Origin: Dipteris shenzhenensis
Lineage: Eukaryota; Polypodiophyta; Polypodiopsida; Gleicheniales
Reading direction: 5' to 3' (one strand)
Length of the DNA stretch: 64,000 bases
NCBI GenBank assembly: GCA_047967505.1
Contig: CM106539.1
Shown: one piece after another, positions 58,961 through 64,000 of the stretch
How the letters are laid out: every line of letters starts with the position of its first letter
Position numbering within the stretch: the stretch's first letter is position 1
The notes under the pieces: model-generated
Seen by the model: only the letters and a program-made list of their open reading frames with translations
The model's database searches: none
What the model was told of the DNA's origin: nothing
Program-made: the position numbers and the translations under genes

Positions 58961-59149
58961 TACTCAAAATTTTTTGACTTTTTCACTTTGTTTGAAAATT
59001 TTCCCAAAATGGTCACCTTCTCTCTATATTGAATTTGTTAAATCCAAAAATTGGACAATTTTGCAAAATTGTATAGGTTATAACCTCAACAAAACATGGC
59101 CTAATAAATCTAAAGATCTAGACAAGTTTTATATGAATGCCTCCACTCA

Positions 59150-59950
59150 ATAATGATCTATTAAACTCTAAAAATGGCTCAAGGACACTATGTAGTTAAC
59201 CTGTACACCCTTATTCAATGTTTGATAGTGAAAATATGATAACATATGCATAGAGTTATAATCATGACTTAAATAAAATAATTGAAGGGTTTCTTGAATT
59301 TAACAAATACGTACTATAAAGATAAAATAATTTGTTGAAAAATATATCACGTGTTATAAAGATACATCATTTGTTTGGAACAAGGCAAATAATTGTATCA
59401 AATGTCCAATGTTTAGTCTCCATGTGGATTTTTCATTGTACTTTGGGGTAAATCATATTGGTGACTATCACTATACCTCTTCTCTTACCAAAATTTTGAA
59501 AATGGCACATTCTTATAGGATCAACACACAACATTTATTCAAAGGCTACCATCTCATTGCCCCCATATAACACCACATCTAAACCCTCTTTTAGAGTGAT
59601 ACCTATTTTAGGAAATTTGATTAGAAATTGGGGAAAATTTTGCTAGAAATGTTTAATTTGTAATTCTAAAGGCTATAAGCACTCAATTTTTGTATCAAAT
59701 GAGGGAAATTTGTTTCTTGTAATATGTTATCAAGATTTTTAGCATAATGTAAAAGCTTGCACCCAACTTGTTGCTTAAGCATTGGGTTGGATCTTTCACC
59801 CCAACCTATTGCTTATACAACACGTTAGTACTTTAATCCAGAGATTTGGTTGGTTTAAGCAACACGTTTTGTTTTACTCTAAGGTGTTTCTAAAGCAATA
59901 GGTTGCAACATCTGCTTGTTTTGACAAATGTTTCTAAATGTTTGGTTTTC
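59150..59950. repeat. Dispersed repeat, inverted relative to 29,870-30,540
   Basis: The reverse complement matches the 29.9-30.5 kb segment and, near 59,760-59,940, also the ACTTGTTGCTTAAGC / CCTATTGCTTA motifs of the 29.1-29.9 kb tandem array. Confidence 0.7.
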
Positions 59951-61049
59951 ACCCAGTAAGGTTAGTCTATGATATTCTTCATTATTGGGCATTATGAACT
60001 CTATGGAAGGACCATAACTATCGAGTCTTTGGTGATCCCTCTTGGGCTAAGTAAAAAGGAGGTTATCAATGATGATGACCAATATTAGCCCACTTGCCAC
60101 CCCCTATGACTAGGGTTGAGAGGATGATTTTGAGGAGCAACTAGACATAATTGTAGATATGCTATAATTTAAAATCTCTTCTATTTTGAGATCTGGAAAA
60201 TATATGCATCATTTATGAAGTATTTTTTTAATAAAATATGCTTTATAGGGATAAAGATCTCATATCTTTTGCTTGCAAGTGTAATCAGGCTAATGAGACT
60301 TCTTGTTGACTCTAAGCATGAGATAGAGTGAGTGAGAAAGGGAGTCAGGCTATTTTTTATTTTCAATATTATGAGAAATAACACTAGCATTGTTCTATCC
60401 AACACATTTTAGGCTTCTTTTTTTGCTTATATTGCATTATGAAGCACAACATTTGTTGGATGTAAACAATGATGGTATTCTTCCTCACAAGATAAAAATA
60501 AAACATGATCGAATTTCTCAGAGCTACATGAAGAGTAGTCAACAAACGTTTTGCTAACAACTTGAAAACGACATTAGAGTAGTTCAATGTTTTCTCACAA
60601 AAAACTTGAGATTGATATCAGCATGTTCTACAAGATCATCATACCCATGTCCTAACATGGAACCCTCTTATGTACACTAGCACCATCTGTCAATCCCTCT
60701 TATTTTTATCTTAACTTGGTGATTTCCCAATCACCCTTAAGTGTATTAACACCATTTAAAATTAATAGATATGAAACATATACTAATAGAAGTAAAGAAT
60801 ACATTACTAGAAATGGAACATACATTAATGGCAATAAAAATTAAAAAATGAGACATATAAGTTACTTCAATGTACAAATTCATACTCAAAATATTGAATA
60901 AAAGAGGATGACAAATGCTTATACAATAAGTAAAATTATGACTCAAAGCTGCATTTCATTGCAAAATTGATTGTGTCTATCTCAATACATACAACTTAAA
61001 AAAGATATAAGCGTGTTTAATAAGATTAGTGGCTTGGACTGGTAGGGCG
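59950..61049. other. AT-rich stretch, nothing recognised
   Basis: Only short, composition-driven ORFs occur here. No repeats or domains were seen. Confidence 0.4.
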
Positions 61050-64000
61050 ATGCCACTTTATTTTTTTAGAGAAAAGAAACTTCTTTTAATGCTAAAAAAT
61101 TGGTAATTACAAAGGCAAGGCTATTAGAAAAAACACCAACCTATTCCTAGGCCATAGGCTCACTACTTAGGGCCTCTAGAATAGGATCTTATAGCCACAA
61201 AGGTGGTCTATACATCCAACGGAGATCTCCCACAAAAGGAGTGTAGAAAATTCTTGCAAAAATGGTCCCACCTTTCAGTAGTCCCTCTCCAAACCTTGCG
61301 TGCTAGGCTCCTAGGTAGTGTGGAGTGTGAAAATGATATCCTACTAGATGACCACTAAGGTAGCCATCAAAGTCATTGGCTTCCCCCCCATCACTTGGTT
61401 GCAATGAGCAACCCAAATACTCTAGGTAGTGATGCTAGTCACCATCTCCCAGACACTATCCTCTAGTGAGAACGTCAGTTGTGAATAGGTGGGTGGTGCT
61501 CCACCAAAGGCTGCTATCCAAGAGACTTGCTAGCCATGTATCTTGTAAGCTAGTGGCACTGAGTCAATGGAAAAGGCATGTGTGTCATTCCTAAGTGAAG
61601 TCCCTTTGCATATGATATGTGCTATCCACAATTCGAAATGTCACCAGCCAAATTCTTTGCATAGCCTTGTAGCCCCACAGCTAGTGGGGTATCATCTCCA
61701 ATACTCCATTTGCACAACAAAGACATCTGCCAACCATCAACTCACATGTTCTCTAACCAAGGACCAAGAGGCAACCCTCCATGAGCCATCAACCATAAGA
61801 AATAAGAGATATTCCATGGCCTTAGGCTAGTCTAGATGTGAGGAATGTTCGATGAACTCCCTAGGGATGTCTCGCTTGACCGAGTGGTGCTTGCTTGTTA
61901 GGGTCCAAGCTATGGCCTCCAATTGTATCCGATAGCTAATGCGAGTTGTGTAAGAAAACAAGGGAACCTCTTCCACTCTATTTGACTATCCCATTCATGC
62001 AGGCCAAAATCACTCGCTAGATCCCACTACAAGTCATGGAGAGGATGGCCCTCCCAAAGCCAAGGGCTACAAACTATGTCCTTTGATCCCTTGAGAACTT
62101 TGTGTGGGTCTATGTTCCAAGCCTTGCCTAGACGGCCTACTATCTTGATCTATTGCCACTCCAGCTCCTTTAAAATGCTTGCCTCACCCCTGTCACTAGC
62201 CTGCTATAGGAGGCCACCTGGTCCCCAAATAGAAGCAGTGATGGCAAGAGAGAAGAGTCTCCTAGAAGAAGCATATCTTGAGGGGCACCTCTATCTATGA
62301 GAACTGACCAATCCAGTAGTGTTAGGTCCATGGTGACCTAAGCCTCTCCCACCAAGAGTCTGGGATCACTACCTCAATCTCTGTCATAAGGGTGCCTACC
62401 CCTCTTAGGTGAGAAAGAGCATGTGCCTTGGCTACTACTTCTTGCAAGAGCCTCCTCTAGACCCCAAATGACCTTGCTAGGCCACTATTCCACTATGCCC
62501 AACCAATGTGCATTTGTTGCCCTAGCATATGCCATTCTCAATCTCGAACCTCTGGGTGCCACATAAGTGGCCAATGCTCAAACTCTTCCCTATAGGGTGG
62601 GCCAGCCCAAATGAGTCCTCTAGAAGGGCATGACCAAACTCCAAACAATCTCCTCATTAAGGGGGATCCCATCCCTATGAGGGGGGCCTCCAAAAAGATC
62701 CATGTGGGTGATTGCTACCACTTCCCCCCCTATACAAGGGATGTTCCCTAGGATCCCATGCTATAAGAGGAGTTTCCATGGCTTTGCACTTGGGGTGAGA
62801 CCATGTACAACCAACTTGCCCAAGAGAGCTCTATGCTACATTTTAGATCAACGATACCCAAACCTCATTATGCTTGTGCTAGAATCACTATCTACTAGGC
62901 AACTCTGGATCTAGTGTTCCTTGTGCCATTTGAACTTGCCTAAAGAAAGTTCTCCACCAAGTGGCATAGCTACCCCATGCGGCCCCGATGGAAGAACCAG
63001 TAGGAGGAAATGTACTAGGCCGTGGTGAGGAGCACTTGATTAATTACCAATGATCTACATGTAAAAGAGAGTTTAGTTAGGTCTAGTATAAGAGATTTTG
63101 TCATACACTCTTAAACACCAAGGCAATCCACTACTCTACTGTAATATCTAACCCAACCTAGTAGCCAAGGTACCTCGCAGTCTACCCCCATGGAATCCAT
63201 CAAAAAGATAGATTCCAAACCCCAATATCAAACCTCTTGGACCACCTCTAATCTTGTGCAGAAGCCAATAGATTTGGGCTAATTGATTTGAGCACCCGGA
63301 TGCTTCACAATAAATGGCTAGAGCACCCCTGACCTCCTCTAGGCTCACTATATTACCCTCAACAAAAAGGGATGTGTCATCTGTGAACTCTAAGTCTAGG
63401 AGCTCCTCTTCCTATCTAATGGGAGTTGCATCCCTATGATTCCTTGGTCTATGAGCACAAGAAATATCACAGGGCCTCAAGTACAAAGAGAAAGAGAAAG
63501 GGGGTGAGGAAAACCATGTCAAATGGACCGAGAAAGCAAAAAGGTCCCCCTATGCAACTACTGATGATCATGCTAAAGCTCCCCACATATATAGCCAATA
63601 CCTCTTGAGTCCACCTGTTTGAGAAACCTAGGTGCTACATTGTGCCCTCGAAGAAAGACCACTCCATTCTCTTGTAGGCCTTTTCAAAGTCCAAGAAGAT
63701 AATGGTGAGGGGTTATAACTCCTCCTTGGCCCAATCCACTACCTCCCAAAAAGTAAAAATGTTGTCTAGGATGCTCCGCTCCTACACAAATCATGTATGT
63801 GTGTCATAGATAATGTCTGTGAGATGGGGCCACAACCGCAATCTCAAGACCTAGGCTAAGATATTGTAAGAGTTATCCAGTAGTGTGATTGATCTCCACT
63901 GGTGAATGTCTAATCTATCCCCCCCTTTCAAGATTAGACAAATCCAAACTTGATTGAAGGATTCTAGGAGCAGGCCAAAGTTTAAGATCTCATAGCAAGC
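61050..64000 (-). pseudogene. LINE (L1-type) retrotransposon, degenerate, running off the window
   Basis: Read right to left from 64,000. The RT fingers have IHQWRSITLLDNSYNILA (about 63,900) and RSILDNIFTFWEVVDWAKEE (near 63,750). Motif A is FLDFEKAYKRMEWSF (near 63,680), followed by LGFSNRW. The region after motif B has LFLFVLEAL (near 63,480). Many stops interrupt it. Further left (to about 61,070) the minus strand keeps scraps of the long C-terminal part, including a Cys-rich segment with CLCCANGVLEMIPH near 61,700-61,735, probably the zf-RVT-type finger. T-rich sequence at 61,050-61,060 may be the poly(A) end. The endonuclease domain would lie beyond 64,000. Confidence 0.72.

Overview
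The window looks like plant (angiosperm) nuclear DNA. It carries a spliced NAC-domain transcription factor gene with short GT-AG introns, plant-type CACTA (En/Spm) transposase domains, L1-type LINE reverse transcriptases, hAT- and Mutator-sized target-site duplications, a solo LTR, degenerate CCCTAAA telomere-type repeats and many long (CT)n/(TG)n microsatellites. I cannot name the species. Nothing bacterial or organellar is evident, and I recognised no rRNA or tRNA gene and no CRISPR array.

Layout. 0-2 kb: AT-rich DNA with a dispersed repeat. 2.1-4.5 kb: wreckage of a CACTA element. 5.5-7.1 kb: the only gene that looks intact, a three-exon NAC gene on the minus strand in a locally GC-rich island. 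7.1-9.6 kb: its upstream region with one unidentified ORF. 10-15.2 kb: a dispersed repeat, then truncated CACTA copy 1. 15.2-22.6 kb: decayed coding sequence, two minisatellite arrays, a 1-kb fold-back element and an FCP1-type (HAD) phosphatase-like frame with one nonsense codon. 22.7-25.5 kb: low-gene DNA with a satellite of about 175 bp. 25.5-27.4 kb: a LINE fragment interrupted in the reverse transcriptase domain by a 1.1-kb element with 9-bp duplications. 28.0-30.6 kb: a 654-bp hAT-like element, telomere-like repeats, a 70-75 bp tandem array and a dispersed repeat. 30.6-39.6 kb: CACTA copy 2, which keeps both the TNP2-type transposase and a second transposon gene, contains an 822-bp solo LTR and has an inverted duplicate of its 5' head. 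41.7-42.7 kb: a decayed sequence resembling a beta-class DNA methyltransferase. 46.7-51.8 kb: plus-strand degenerate genes, including a SWIM zinc finger and an unassigned transposase-like CxxC/His protein. 52.6-61 kb: hairpins, microsatellites and AT-rich repeats. 61.05-64 kb: a second decayed LINE running off the window.

Functionally this is one regulatory gene set in nested transposons. CACTA copies 1 and 2, the LINE and the solo LTR can be ordered by who interrupts whom: the solo LTR is younger than the CACTA copy it sits in, and the 9-bp-TSD element is younger than its LINE. The least expected items are the methyltransferase-like fragment and the FCP1-like frame. Both rest on motif reading only and need homology searches.
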